NCBI RefSeq assembly: GCF_013315815.1
Contig: NZ_CP046051.1
Coordinates: 1,611,501 to 1,675,500 of the forward strand
Source of the DNA: Caproicibacterium lactatifermentans
GTDB lineage: Bacteria > Bacillota > Clostridia > Oscillospirales > Acutalibacteraceae
Direction: 5' to 3'
DNA length: 64,000 nucleotides
Shown here one piece after another: positions 56,279 to 64,000 of this stretch (its first letter is position 1; the number at the start of each line of letters is the position of its first letter). The notes under the pieces are model-generated. The model ran no database searches and was not told the origin of the DNA. It saw only the letters and a list, made by a program, of their open reading frames with translations. The position numbers and the translations under genes were made by a program.

Positions 56279-56839
56279 TTACAGAAGGTTTTCATCATAG
56301 TGGGCGCGCACGCCGCCGACAAACTTCGGCCGAGTACGTGCACACAGCAGTACCGCCTCACCGATATGGTCCATAGAAAGGCGCACCGGAACGGCCACTT
56401 CTTTTAAATGCATACCAATCAGCGTACCGCCGATATCCATGCCGCAGTCCGCACGCACATGTTCCACCGCAACCGGGTCGCTGAACCGCGCATAGGCTGT
56501 GGTGCCAAAAGAACCGCCGGCTTTGGGCTGCGGCACTACATTGACCTGTTCATATCCGAATTTTTCCGCAGCCTCGCGCTCAATAATCAGCGCACGGTTC
56601 AAATGCTCACAGCACTGCGCCGCCAGGAACAGGCCGCGCTTTTTTACCTGCTCATAAATGCCGTCAAAAAGCGCGGCAGCGGTTTCCACATTGCTGTCCG
56701 TGCCAATGCGATGCCCGCCGACTTCGCTGGAAGAGCAGCCTACGACCATCAGCTGTCCGGGGCGGACTTTTGCCTTATCCAGCAGCTCACCCGCGGCTTT
56801 CCCCGCCAGTGCACGCAAATCTTCCAAATTTTCGACCAT
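56279..56839 (-). CDS. UPF0340/TIGR01440 family protein (YwlG-like)
   Basis: A 186-residue protein. VVGCSSSEVGGHRIGT near residues 32-47, CCEHLNRALIIERE and GMDIGGTLIGMHL are conserved in the YwlG family, which has a Rossmann-like fold and no established function. ATG 56839 follows AGGGAGG. It stands alone with a terminator. Confidence 0.92.
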   Translation of the reverse strand: MVENLEDLRALAGKAAGELLDKAKVRPGQLMVVGCSSSEVGGHRIGTDSNVETAAALFDGIYEQVKKRGLFLAAQCCEHLNRALIIEREAAEKFGYEQVNVVPQPKAGGSFGTTAYARFSDPVAVEHVRADCGMDIGGTLIGMHLKEVAVPVRLSMDHIGEAVLLCARTRPKFVGGVRAHYDENLL

Positions 56840-57011
56840 AAAAGAACACCCTCCCTGCAGCTGTTACGGAATCAATTTTATGTTTTTATGAATACAGTAT
56901 AGCACAAAGTACACCAAAGCGCACCCCTTTTCCTGTATTTTCACCGGCTGAGCATACGCCTGCCCAGCTGGGGCGCACAAAAAGACAGTTCTTTCTCTCT
57001 GCTTGCGGCCA

Positions 57012-57041
57012 TTGAACTTTCTGCCCCGGATATGCTATAAT
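57012..57041 (+). promoter_or_regulatory. Promoter of the flippase gene
   Basis: TTGAAC (57012-57017) and TATAAT (57036-57041) with an 18-base spacer. Confidence 0.7.
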
Positions 57042-57089
57042 AGGGGACGATTTTATGCTTTTCGATTTTTTGGACAGGAGAGTTAAATT

Positions 57090-58778
57090 TTGAACAAATA
57101 CAAAAGGCTGTTGTCTAATACCCTGATTTTTGCGATTGGTACTTTCAGTTCTAAAATTCTTACCATACTAATGACGCGCTTCACGACCAGCGCGCTGGGC
57201 AGTGATTTTAACGCAGCCAGCAATATGCAGGATATCGGCAACGTGCTGATTCCTTTGTTTTCCCTGCAGATTGTCGATGGCGTTACCCGCTTTGGTCTGG
57301 ACCGTCGATACAACAAAAAAGATGTTTTTACCGTTAGCCTGATTGTCACCTGTCTGGGCTCTCTGGTCCTGCTGTTTCTGTCACCGTTTCTGGAAAACAT
57401 CTCCTGGTTAAGCTTTATGAAGGGGCGCAGTACGCTGGTGGCCGTTTTTGTGTTCACCTCTTCCCTGCGCAATATGTGCAGCCAGTTTGTACGGGCCCGA
57501 AATATGGTAAAGCTGTACGCGTTTGAGGGCATCTTTACGACCTTCACCACGGTTCTGTTCACACTGCTATTCCTGTATCCGCTGAAAATGGGCATTACCG
57601 GATTCATTCTGGGGATTATCATTCCGGACCTCATCGGCGCACTGCTCCTGTTCTGGGTTGCAGGGCTAGGAAAGTTTGTCCGCTTTAAGGGACTAAACCG
57701 TCTGACCGCTGCCCAAATGCTGAAATATTCCGCCCCGCTAATTCCCAACAAAGTCGCTTTTTGGCTGACAAACAGTTCCGACCGTATTATGGTTGGTCAT
57801 TATCTGGACAAAGTAACTGCCAGTGCCTTTACCGGTGCCTACAAAATTCCAAACCTCATTTCCCTAGTCGTCAGCGTTTTCCTGGATGCCTGGCAGATGT
57901 CCTCTATTACAGAGGAAAAGGGCCGTGCGCGGTTCTTTACACAGGTGTTTCACGCGATGTCGGCCATTGTATTTGTCGGCAGTGCACTGGTCATTCTGCT
58001 GTGCCGGCCGCTTATGTCACTGCTGACGGCGCGCGGTTTCCACCAAGGCTGGGTATATATCCCCATTCTGGTGCTGTCTACGGCATTTTCCTGTCTCGCC
58101 AGTTTTCTCGGCACTGTTTATATGGTGGAAAAACGCAGCGTGAACAATATGATTACCACCATCATTGCGGCTGTCATCAACATTGTGTTAAACTTAATGC
58201 TGATTCCGCCCTATGGACCGCAGGGTGCCGCCATGGCTACGCTGGCCGCTTATGTGATTATGTTCCTAATACGTACAATTGATACCCGCCGCTTCATTCG
58301 TATTCATTTCAGTCCGCTGCGCCTGCTGGCAGAAAGCGCCCTGCTCGGTGCGGAAGCCCTGCTGATGATTCAAAGCGTCCGGCACAGCATCCTCTGGTGC
58401 AGCCTTCTCACACTGGTCATGCTGATTATCAACTACCGTCCGCTGGTGCAGTCGATGTGCAAAGTCCTTCCGGAAAAAGTAACGGACAAACTGCCGAACT
58501 GGGTTCTGTGCCGCAAAACACCGGCACGGCATTTGGCTGAGCCGAATACCAAAGCTCCGGCCGTACAGCGGAACTCCCACAGCCGCCGGGCCTTTGCACA
58601 GGATGAAGAATATGCTCGCAGCAGAACGGAAAAACGTCCCTCCCCACCAGCAGACCGTGACGGCTCCGTTCATGGGTCTTCCAAAAATATAATAGATGGT
58701 TTTGATTATGAAGCATATCTGCGTGATGAAGTAGAGAAAGAGGAAAAAGAGTTCTCCCACGACCGCTACCGTCACTGA
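57090..58778 (+). CDS. Polysaccharide biosynthesis (Wzx-like) flippase with long cytosolic tail
   Basis: A 562-residue MOP-superfamily lipid-linked polysaccharide flippase. Residues about 1-470 form roughly 12-14 helices with MLKYSAPLIPNKVAFWLTNS and SDRIMVGHYL, the usual RfbX/Wzx landmarks. The last 85 residues are hydrophilic, rich in Arg, Glu and Pro (YARSRTEKRPSPPADRD), and look disordered; few flippases have such a tail. Start TTG 57090 follows AGGAG. No glycosyltransferase genes are next to it. Confidence 0.85.
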   Translation: MNKYKRLLSNTLIFAIGTFSSKILTILMTRFTTSALGSDFNAASNMQDIGNVLIPLFSLQIVDGVTRFGLDRRYNKKDVFTVSLIVTCLGSLVLLFLSPFLENISWLSFMKGRSTLVAVFVFTSSLRNMCSQFVRARNMVKLYAFEGIFTTFTTVLFTLLFLYPLKMGITGFILGIIIPDLIGALLLFWVAGLGKFVRFKGLNRLTAAQMLKYSAPLIPNKVAFWLTNSSDRIMVGHYLDKVTASAFTGAYKIPNLISLVVSVFLDAWQMSSITEEKGRARFFTQVFHAMSAIVFVGSALVILLCRPLMSLLTARGFHQGWVYIPILVLSTAFSCLASFLGTVYMVEKRSVNNMITTIIAAVINIVLNLMLIPPYGPQGAAMATLAAYVIMFLIRTIDTRRFIRIHFSPLRLLAESALLGAEALLMIQSVRHSILWCSLLTLVMLIINYRPLVQSMCKVLPEKVTDKLPNWVLCRKTPARHLAEPNTKAPAVQRNSHSRRAFAQDEEYARSRTEKRPSPPADRDGSVHGSSKNIIDGFDYEAYLRDEVEKEEKEFSHDRYRH

Positions 58779-58806
58779 TACGCCGCTTGGACCACAACAA
58801 AATCAG

Positions 58807-58850
58807 AAGCCGTTAGCTGCAGAATATCTGCGGCCAACGGCTTTTTTTGC
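58807..58850 (+). terminator. Flippase terminator
   Basis: AGCCGTTAGCTGCAG pairs with CTGCGGCCAACGGCT (58808-58822, 58828-58842) with an internal mismatch and is followed by T7. Confidence 0.88.
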
Positions 58851-58864
58851 ATAGAATAGATAAG

Positions 58865-58891
58865 AAAAGGGGCGGCTCAAAAGCCGTCCCC
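58865..58891 (-). terminator. trpXYZ operon terminator
   Basis: Minus-strand GGGGACGGCT pairs with AGCCGCCCC around TTTG and is followed by TTTTC. Confidence 0.85.
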
Positions 58892-58906
58892 GGGAAATGA
58901 ACTTAT

Positions 58907-59713
58907 TTAGTTTCCGTCTTCTACACTGATTTCATCAAAGCGGTTTGTCAGGTCACGAACGTCCAGCACCTTCTTGTCCTCACCGGCGGCGTCCAGCATA
59001 ATATGGCCGCGGTGCATCATCAGCAGCCGGTCACCGTAGGCCACCGCAAACTTCAGATTATGGGTAACCATCAGCATCGTCACATGCTTTTCTTTTGCCA
59101 CACGCTGTGTCAGTTCCATCACATTTTCACTGGAATGCGGGTCCAGCGCCGCCGTATGTTCGTCCAGAATCAGCAGGTTGATTGGCGACATCGTCGCAAT
59201 CAGCATTGCCAGCGCCTGCCGCTGCCCACCGGAAAGGCTGCCGACCTGCACACCCAGTTTATCTTCCAGTCCCATATGCAGCAGGGAAAGCTCCTCCCGA
59301 TAATGCTGTGTCCTGCGGCGGTTGACACCCCGCTGCAGCAGAAACGAGCTGCCTTTGTTGTCCGCAAGAGCCATATTCTCCAGCACCGTCAATGAGGGGC
59401 AGGTCCCCATGGAAGGGTCCTGAAATACACGCCCGATAAATCGGGAACGCTCATATTCTTTCATCTTCGTAACCTGCCGGTCCCCCACATAAATCTCGCC
59501 GGAACCCAGCGGCAGGCTGCCGCACAGCAGGTTTAAAATTGTTGTCTTGCCGGAGCCGTTGCTGCCAACCACTGCCACAAAGCTTCCCTCTGCAATTTGC
59601 AGGTTAAAATCCTGAAACAGCACCACTTCATTGACAGAACCGGGATTGAAGGTTTTATAAATGTGCTCCATACGCACCAGCGGCTTTGCTTCAGGTGCGG
59701 TCAATTGTGACAT
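58907..59713 (-). CDS. trpZ: Tryptophan-type ABC transporter ATP-binding protein
   Basis: A 268-residue ATPase. Walker A is GSNGSGKTT, the signature LSGGQRQ and Walker B LLILDEHTAALD, with His in VTHNLKF. ATG 59713 follows GGGAGGGGG. It overlaps the permease gene by 23 bases. Assignment to the TrpXYZ system rests on the tryptophan T-box ahead of the operon and the family of the binding protein. The symbol follows that usage. Confidence 0.8.
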   Translation of the reverse strand: MSQLTAPEAKPLVRMEHIYKTFNPGSVNEVVLFQDFNLQIAEGSFVAVVGSNGSGKTTILNLLCGSLPLGSGEIYVGDRQVTKMKEYERSRFIGRVFQDPSMGTCPSLTVLENMALADNKGSSFLLQRGVNRRRTQHYREELSLLHMGLEDKLGVQVGSLSGGQRQALAMLIATMSPINLLILDEHTAALDPHSSENVMELTQRVAKEKHVTMLMVTHNLKFAVAYGDRLLMMHRGHIMLDAAGEDKKVLDVRDLTNRFDEISVEDGN

Positions 59714-60602
59714 AATGCTTCCCCCTCCCGGACGCAAATCGGCTTGCAACCAGTGCGATAACAAAGATAATGGACATCAGCATCTTGAGCCAGTTGGTAT
59801 CCAGCCCCAGCTGCATGGCGACCGTCAGGCAGGCTCGGTACAAAATCATGCCGATAACGGCCATCATGGTCGGCCGCATCCGCTTCACACGGCTAAACAG
59901 CGATACGCCGATAATGACCGCCGCCAGCGACATAACCACCATGCCGGTGCCGGAAGTAACATCCGCGCTCTCCTTTTGCTGTGCCAGTACACAGCCGGAA
60001 AGGGCGGTCAGGCCGTTGCCTAAAATCAGACCCAAAATTTTCATGCGACCCGGGTCCTTGCCCAGCGAAACAACAAACTGAGAATTGCTGCCCGCTGCCC
60101 GCAGGAGCAGTCCGGAACGCGTTTTCAGGTAAATGTCGACGACCCATTTGACAACCATACATACGAGGAACGCCATGATGACCCAGCCCCATTGTCCAAG
60201 GGCATCATGCAGGGCACCACCCAGTCCGCTGCTGAAAATAGTTGGTGCATCAAAGAAGGAAAGTACTGCTTTTTTCCCTGTAATGGCCATATTGACGCTG
60301 TACAGCGCGGTCATTACCAGAATACCGGAAAGCAGGTCTGTAATATGCAGCCGTACATGCAGCAGTCCCGTCACAGCACCTGCGGCGGCACCCACCCCAA
60401 AACAGATAAGGCAGGCAAGCCATGGATTAACGCCGGCAGTAATTAGAGCAGCGGCACTGCACGCACCCAGCGGAAACGAGCCATCCACCGTCAGGTCCGG
60501 AAAATCCAGCACCTTATAGGTAATGTACACCCCTACCGCCATAATGCCATAAATAAAACCCTCACGCAGCACCACCTGCAAAAGGCCTAGAAAGATGTCC
60601 AA
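59691..60602 (-). CDS. trpY: Tryptophan-type ABC transporter permease
   Basis: A 303-residue permease of the branched-chain-type (BPD_transp_2) family with about eight or nine helices. Landmarks are DFPDLTVDGSFPLGAC near the N-terminus and GLILGNGLTALSGCVLAQQ. Start TTG 60602 lies nine bases after GAGGGGG. It sits between the binding-protein and ATPase genes of a T-box(Trp)-controlled operon. Confidence 0.8.
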   Translation of the reverse strand: MDIFLGLLQVVLREGFIYGIMAVGVYITYKVLDFPDLTVDGSFPLGACSAAALITAGVNPWLACLICFGVGAAAGAVTGLLHVRLHITDLLSGILVMTALYSVNMAITGKKAVLSFFDAPTIFSSGLGGALHDALGQWGWVIMAFLVCMVVKWVVDIYLKTRSGLLLRAAGSNSQFVVSLGKDPGRMKILGLILGNGLTALSGCVLAQQKESADVTSGTGMVVMSLAAVIIGVSLFSRVKRMRPTMMAVIGMILYRACLTVAMQLGLDTNWLKMLMSIIFVIALVASRFASGRGKHYVTIDRT

Positions 60603-60650
60603 AGTTCAAGTCCCCCTCTATTCTTGTCAAAGCGGCCGGAAAAATCTGTC

Positions 60651-61688
60651 TCAGGCCGACTTCGTTGTCGTCGTTTTGGCAGCATCTTTGTATGCGGCAG
60701 GTACAGTCAGCTTCAGCTTTGTCAGCACATCGGTATTATAAATTGGTGTGCCGGTCTGTGTGGTGTACACCTTTGTGTCCTGCGGCTTCGCTTCCCCCTT
60801 CAGAATTTTGCCGGCAATTTTGCCGGTTTCTTCGCCCAGCGCTGTATAGTCAATACTGACCGAGCCGAGGCAGCCGCCGCGCACCTGTTCCTCTTCAGAG
60901 CCAAACACCGGAATGCCCGCCTTATTGGCCGCCTGCAGCTCACTCTTCATGTTATTGACGACATTGTTGTCCGTAAAGTTATTAAAGCAGTCCACACCTT
61001 TGGCGACCAATACCTGTGCGCCGGATGCCACTTCGCTGTCGTTGGTGACGCCCTGACCGACAACCTCAAAGTTGTATTTCGGGGCAATTTTTTTCAGGCG
61101 TTCCAGTGTGGAAACGGAGTTCGGCTCACTGGTCGTGTAAAGGACGCCAATTTTCTTTGCTTTCGGCAGGAACGCACGAATCATTTTAACCTGTGCCTCC
61201 AGCGGAAGCTGGTCGCTGCTGCCGGTCGCCACACTGCCGGGATGGTCCAAGCTCTTCACCAATTTGGCCGATACCGGATCGCTGACCGCGGTGAACACCA
61301 CCGGAATATCGTTGCTCTTTGCCGCCGAATAGGCACTCATGGCCGCCGGTGTTGCAATCGCCCCGAGTAAATCGTATTTTTTGTTTGCCATTGTCTGCGC
61401 CTGTGTGTCCGCCGTTGCCGTTTCGGCCTGTGCGTTCTGGAAATCAATGGTCAGATTTTTGTCTTTCACAAAACCTTCGTCCTGCAATCCCTTTAAAAAT
61501 CCCTTATAGCAGTTGTCCAGTGAAGGAACCGTGGTGAACTGAATAACACCAATTTTTTTGCTGCCCTCTGCCGTACCGGCAGAACCGGATATACCAGAAG
61601 TACCGCTTCCTCCGCAGGCTGTACAGGCCAGTGCCATGGCACCTGCAAGAGCTGCCGCCAGAAAACGTTTCCCATACTTTTTCATCAT
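60651..61688 (-). CDS. trpX: Tryptophan-type ABC transporter substrate-binding lipoprotein
   Basis: A 345-residue lipoprotein of the ABC_sub_bind (PF04392) family. After the signal peptide (lipid-attachment Cys near residue 25, CTACGGSG) come IGVIQFTTVPSLDNCYKGF, DLLGAIATPAAMSAY, KKIGVLYTTSEPNS and VPVFGSEEEQV-like segments. The leader is a tryptophan-specific T-box, so tryptophan or a precursor is the likely ligand. ATG 61688 or 61685 may start; both follow GGGAGG. Confidence 0.85.
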   Translation of the reverse strand: MMKKYGKRFLAAALAGAMALACTACGGSGTSGISGSAGTAEGSKKIGVIQFTTVPSLDNCYKGFLKGLQDEGFVKDKNLTIDFQNAQAETATADTQAQTMANKKYDLLGAIATPAAMSAYSAAKSNDIPVVFTAVSDPVSAKLVKSLDHPGSVATGSSDQLPLEAQVKMIRAFLPKAKKIGVLYTTSEPNSVSTLERLKKIAPKYNFEVVGQGVTNDSEVASGAQVLVAKGVDCFNNFTDNNVVNNMKSELQAANKAGIPVFGSEEEQVRGGCLGSVSIDYTALGEETGKIAGKILKGEAKPQDTKVYTTQTGTPIYNTDVLTKLKLTVPAAYKDAAKTTTTKSA

Positions 61689-61744
61689 AAATGCCTCCCT
61701 ATTCTCTCTTTTGTGAAAATGACTGCGGAAAATGTACGGACAGA

Positions 61745-62045
61745 TAAATAAAAAAGCTCCTGCCCCTGCTGTAAAAACAGGGACAAGAGCTGATAAATGA
61801 CAAACTCCTGCGGTACCACCCGGATTGGCGCTGCCTCGCGGCCGCGCCCGCTTTGCCGCACACAATATGTATGTGCGCTTTCCTTGTAACGGGGAAAGGT
61901 TCCGTCGCCCCTACTGGGCCCAAGGCCGTTCGGTTTGCCCTCAAAAGTCCATTCCGCCCGCTGTGACCATACCACGCTCTCAGCTCTGCGCAGTTCTCTG
62001 TAATGGCACCTGCCGGCGTACTCGTCTTTCTCTTAGGTTTCATCT
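61745..62045 (-). promoter_or_regulatory. T-box leader, tryptophan specifier
   Basis: The conserved T-box sequence GGGTGGTACCGCAGG (reverse strand, 61807-61821) precedes a terminator AGCTCTTGTCCCTG / CAGGGGCAGGAGCT with U6 (61748-61791). Stem I contains GAATGGACTTTTGAG, giving TGG (tryptophan) as specifier codon at 61949-61951. Uncharged tRNA-Trp should stabilise the antiterminator and switch on the transporter genes. Confidence 0.92.
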
Positions 62046-62065
62046 ATTTCATTTTGATTAGATTT

Positions 62066-62094
62066 ATCATAGAACAGTCCGGCATATTTGTCAA
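62066..62094 (-). promoter_or_regulatory. trpXYZ promoter
   Basis: TTGACA (62089-62094) and TATGAT (62066-62071) on the reverse strand with a 17-base spacer, ahead of the T-box. Confidence 0.8.
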
Positions 62095-62154
62095 GCATCA
62101 ATTTCAACACAGCAGCGCTTTTTAGTGGAAAATCCTTTGTGTTCCGCTTGAAAT

Positions 62155-62183
62155 TTGACATTTTGCACGATATGGTATATAAT
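62155..62183 (+). promoter_or_regulatory. Promoter of the cytidylate-kinase-like gene
   Basis: Perfect consensus boxes: TTGACA (62155-62160) and TATAAT (62178-62183), 17 bases apart. Confidence 0.9.
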
Positions 62184-62229
62184 ATATAAAATATTTTTGT
62201 ATTATTTTATAGAGGAGAGGTGTGTCTTT

Positions 62230-62844
62230 ATGCAAAACATCATTACCATTTCTCGCCAATACGGCAGCGGTGGCCGGCAAATCGGCCAGGAACTCGCCAA
62301 ACGGCTGCAGGTTCCCTATTATGACAAGCAGCTGGTGGCACTTGCCGCCAAACGAAGCGGTATCAGCGAAACATTTTTTCATTCCGCGGACGAACGGCAC
62401 GCCAGCAGTCTGCTGTATTCGCTGGTCATGGGCAATTACTGTTTCGGAATGCCCAGTGTAACCACCAACCTGCCGCTTAACGACCAGCTCTTCCTTTTGC
62501 AGGAACAAATTATCAAAGAGGCTGCACAAAAAGGTCCCTGTGTCATTGTCGGCCGCTGTGCGGATTACATTCTGCGTAGTCACCCGCATGTGTTCCGCGT
62601 ATTTTTGCACGCTGACCGTGATTTCCGTATTCAGCACGCAATTAATGACTATGGAATCAGCCCCCAAAAAGCGCCGGAAACCATTGATAAAATAGACAAA
62701 GAGCGCGCCGCCTACTGTAATTTTTACACAAGCCAGCGCTGGGGCAATGCCGCGAACTATGACCTATGCCTCAATACCACCCATATTGGTTTGGAAGGTG
62801 CGGTACAGCTGATTATCGACGCCAGCAATATGAATCAGGACTAA
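62230..62844 (+). CDS. Cytidylate kinase-like family protein
   Basis: A 204-residue P-loop kinase of the cytidylate_kin2 type. The N-terminus reads ITISRQYGSGGRQIGQELA, a variant P-loop; VGRCADYIL and VFLHADRDFRIQ follow in the positions of the nucleotide and lid motifs. True Cmk is shorter in this region, and the substrate of the family is not established. ATG 62230 follows AGGAGAGG. It converges with the AlkD-like gene, overlapping it by four bases. Confidence 0.85.
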   Translation: MQNIITISRQYGSGGRQIGQELAKRLQVPYYDKQLVALAAKRSGISETFFHSADERHASSLLYSLVMGNYCFGMPSVTTNLPLNDQLFLLQEQIIKEAAQKGPCVIVGRCADYILRSHPHVFRVFLHADRDFRIQHAINDYGISPQKAPETIDKIDKERAAYCNFYTSQRWGNAANYDLCLNTTHIGLEGAVQLIIDASNMNQD

Positions 62845-63539
62845 CGAGGCTTTCGCTTCATGGCCCGCACCGCGGTTTTCTGCTCCGGCGTTGCCCGACG
62901 GGACTCGATTATTTTTTGTAATGCCTGATTATAAACCGCATCGCTTAAATGACTGTGCCGCAGATATTCTCCAGTTATCTCCGGACAGTGTACATAAAAA
63001 ACCGACACCGCCCACGCTGCCGCCATACCAGCATAATATGCTGTGCTGCGCATGTTGTCCAACAGCTGAAGCGCCTTTCCGGCGTATTCCGGTGCGGCAA
63101 AATGGTCCAGCAGCATGACGGCACCAAAGCGGGCAAAATATTCCCGCTCACTCCGTACATAAGGTGTTACGAACCGCCACATCTGCTGCGGGTACCGGTT
63201 CGCAACTTTCAGCCCAACACAGAAGCTGTCGCATATTGACCAGTTGTCGATTTTTGGAAGGAACTGCTGAATCCACGGTATGGCCTCCTCCGGCGTTTTC
63301 GCCGCACGGCCAATGACCATTCCCTGCAGCATGATTTCTTCAAACCACCGGTCCGGGCAGGTTTGCAGGAACGCCTGCCAATCCCCTTTCGATATTTTTC
63401 CGGCCATCTGCCGCAGCTTTGGAAGGCGGACACCCAGCATCCCTTCGGCCGCAGCCTGCGGCAGCAGCCGGCTGGAAAAGTCTCGATACTTTGGCTCCGC
63501 CATACACTGCAGTTCCTCTTCTATTTCCGGTATGGTCAT
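62841..63539 (-). CDS. DNA alkylation repair protein (AlkD-like)
   Basis: A 232-residue HEAT-like repeat protein of the AlkC/AlkD family of alkylpurine glycosylases. GVRLPKLRQMAGKI, then IDNWSICDSFC and SEREYFARFGAVMLLDHF are family landmarks; the NW-x2-CD segment is the typical active-site neighbourhood. It overlaps ogt by four bases, giving a coupled alkylation-repair pair acting on N-alkyl and O6-alkyl lesions. Confidence 0.9.
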   Translation of the reverse strand: MTIPEIEEELQCMAEPKYRDFSSRLLPQAAAEGMLGVRLPKLRQMAGKISKGDWQAFLQTCPDRWFEEIMLQGMVIGRAAKTPEEAIPWIQQFLPKIDNWSICDSFCVGLKVANRYPQQMWRFVTPYVRSEREYFARFGAVMLLDHFAAPEYAGKALQLLDNMRSTAYYAGMAAAWAVSVFYVHCPEITGEYLRHSHLSDAVYNQALQKIIESRRATPEQKTAVRAMKRKPR

Positions 63540-64000
63540 AAGGACTGCGCCTCTTTCTTTTCCATTTGCAGCAAGAAGGCCTTCGCGTCAAGGCCGGCAC
63601 CAAAACCGGTCAGGCTGCCGTTCTGCCCAATCACACGGTGACACGGCACCACAATCAGCAACGGGTTGCGGTGACAGGCCATTCCCACCGCCCGACAAGC
63701 ACGTGGTTGGCCGACCGCCTGTGCCACCTGTCCATAAGTCCGTGTTTCACCATATGGAATTTTCCGCAGAGCTTCCCACACGTCCCGCTGGAACGCCGTT
63801 CCCTCGGGGGAAAGAGGCAAAGAAAACATCTTTCGTCTGCCCGCGAAGTAGTCCGCTATCTGCCCCGCTGCCGTTTGCAGCAGGGGCGTTTCTTTTTGTG
63901 TGCAGCCATTCGGAAGTATATTCGTTAGGGATACCCCGCACAGACCCGCATCATTTGCCGTCAGCAGCAGTGGGCCAATGGGACTTTTACAAAAAGCAGA
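63536..64000 (-). CDS. ogt: Methylated-DNA--protein-cysteine methyltransferase, partial at window end
   Basis: O6-alkylguanine-DNA alkyltransferase. The 154 visible residues start inside the N-terminal domain (SPIGPLLLTANDAGLCGV) and include the whole catalytic domain: IPYGETRTYGQVA, the helix-turn-helix PRACRAVGMACHRNP and the acceptor cysteine in IVVPCHRVIG. The frame stays open to 64000, so the true start is outside the window; an internal ATG at 63829 would lose the N-terminal domain. Confidence 0.95.
   Translation of the reverse strand, partial: SAFCKSPIGPLLLTANDAGLCGVSLTNILPNGCTQKETPLLQTAAGQIADYFAGRRKMFSLPLSPEGTAFQRDVWEALRKIPYGETRTYGQVAQAVGQPRACRAVGMACHRNPLLIVVPCHRVIGQNGSLTGFGAGLDAKAFLLQMEKKEAQSL

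Noticed and set aside
1..64000. CRISPR arrays, rRNA genes and intact insertion sequences
   Set aside because: No regularly spaced repeats, rRNA signatures or intact transposase genes were seen on either strand.

Overview
The window reads as chromosomal DNA of an endospore-forming, low-to-mid GC Clostridia (Bacillota), most like the Oscillospiraceae/Ruminococcaceae. This placement is an inference from gene content: dipicolinate synthase genes (dpaA, dpaB), SigA, SAM-I and FMN riboswitches, a T-box leader, an [FeFe]-hydrogenase maturase (hydE), purine-rich Shine-Dalgarno sites and many GTG/TTG starts. No database search was possible.

Layout. Positions 1-3008 (minus) hold the nickel-pincer cofactor genes larE-larB-larC followed by the start of an MFS transporter. 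Divergent from them is a lone hydE (3502-4548). Both leaders are structured and share sequence blocks. From about 4600 to 14230 lies an AT-richer accessory island bounded by the hydE terminator and a tRNA-Leu(CAG) gene. It carries broken pieces of a conjugative element (serine recombinase, sigma-like regulators, TraG/VirD4 coupling protein) between intact cargo: a TetR regulator with operator and a small membrane protein, a tandem Lrp-like regulator with an NDP-forming acyl-CoA synthetase alpha protein, a PadR regulator with a membrane partner, a DUF1648 protein and a chimeric acetyltransferase.

14277-26100 returns to core genes: tRNA-Leu, cspA with a long leader, an ADP-ribosylglycohydrolase overlapping a DUF3841-like gene, rpsB-tsf, dpaA-dpaB, murC, an MreB paralogue, and recD2-comFC. 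26127-31104 carries metK (SAM riboswitch), ribU (FMN riboswitch), a CapA-family protein and tuf. 31200-42063 is the large minus-strand block rpoB-rpoC-rpsL-rpsG-fusA-tuf, with one promoter before rpoB and a second overlapping the rpoC stop. 42216-48716 contains an Rrf2 regulator and the macromolecular-synthesis genes sigA-dnaG-dgt, then a YigZ family gene, rpmE and a VanY-like protein whose metal site is degenerate.

49017-64000 holds pyk, a YitT protein, an amino-acid ABC transporter, a nitroreductase, a YwaF-like membrane protein, a UPF0340 protein, a polysaccharide flippase, and a trpX-trpY-trpZ-type ABC transporter under a tryptophan T-box. The window closes with a cytidylate-kinase-like gene and an alkylation-repair pair (AlkD-like and Ogt, the latter cut by the window end).

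The best candidates for something undescribed are the shared leader motif of larE and hydE, the coupled ADP-ribosylglycohydrolase/DUF3841-like pair, the Lrp-like/acyl-CoA synthetase pair in the island, and the VanY-like pseudoenzyme.
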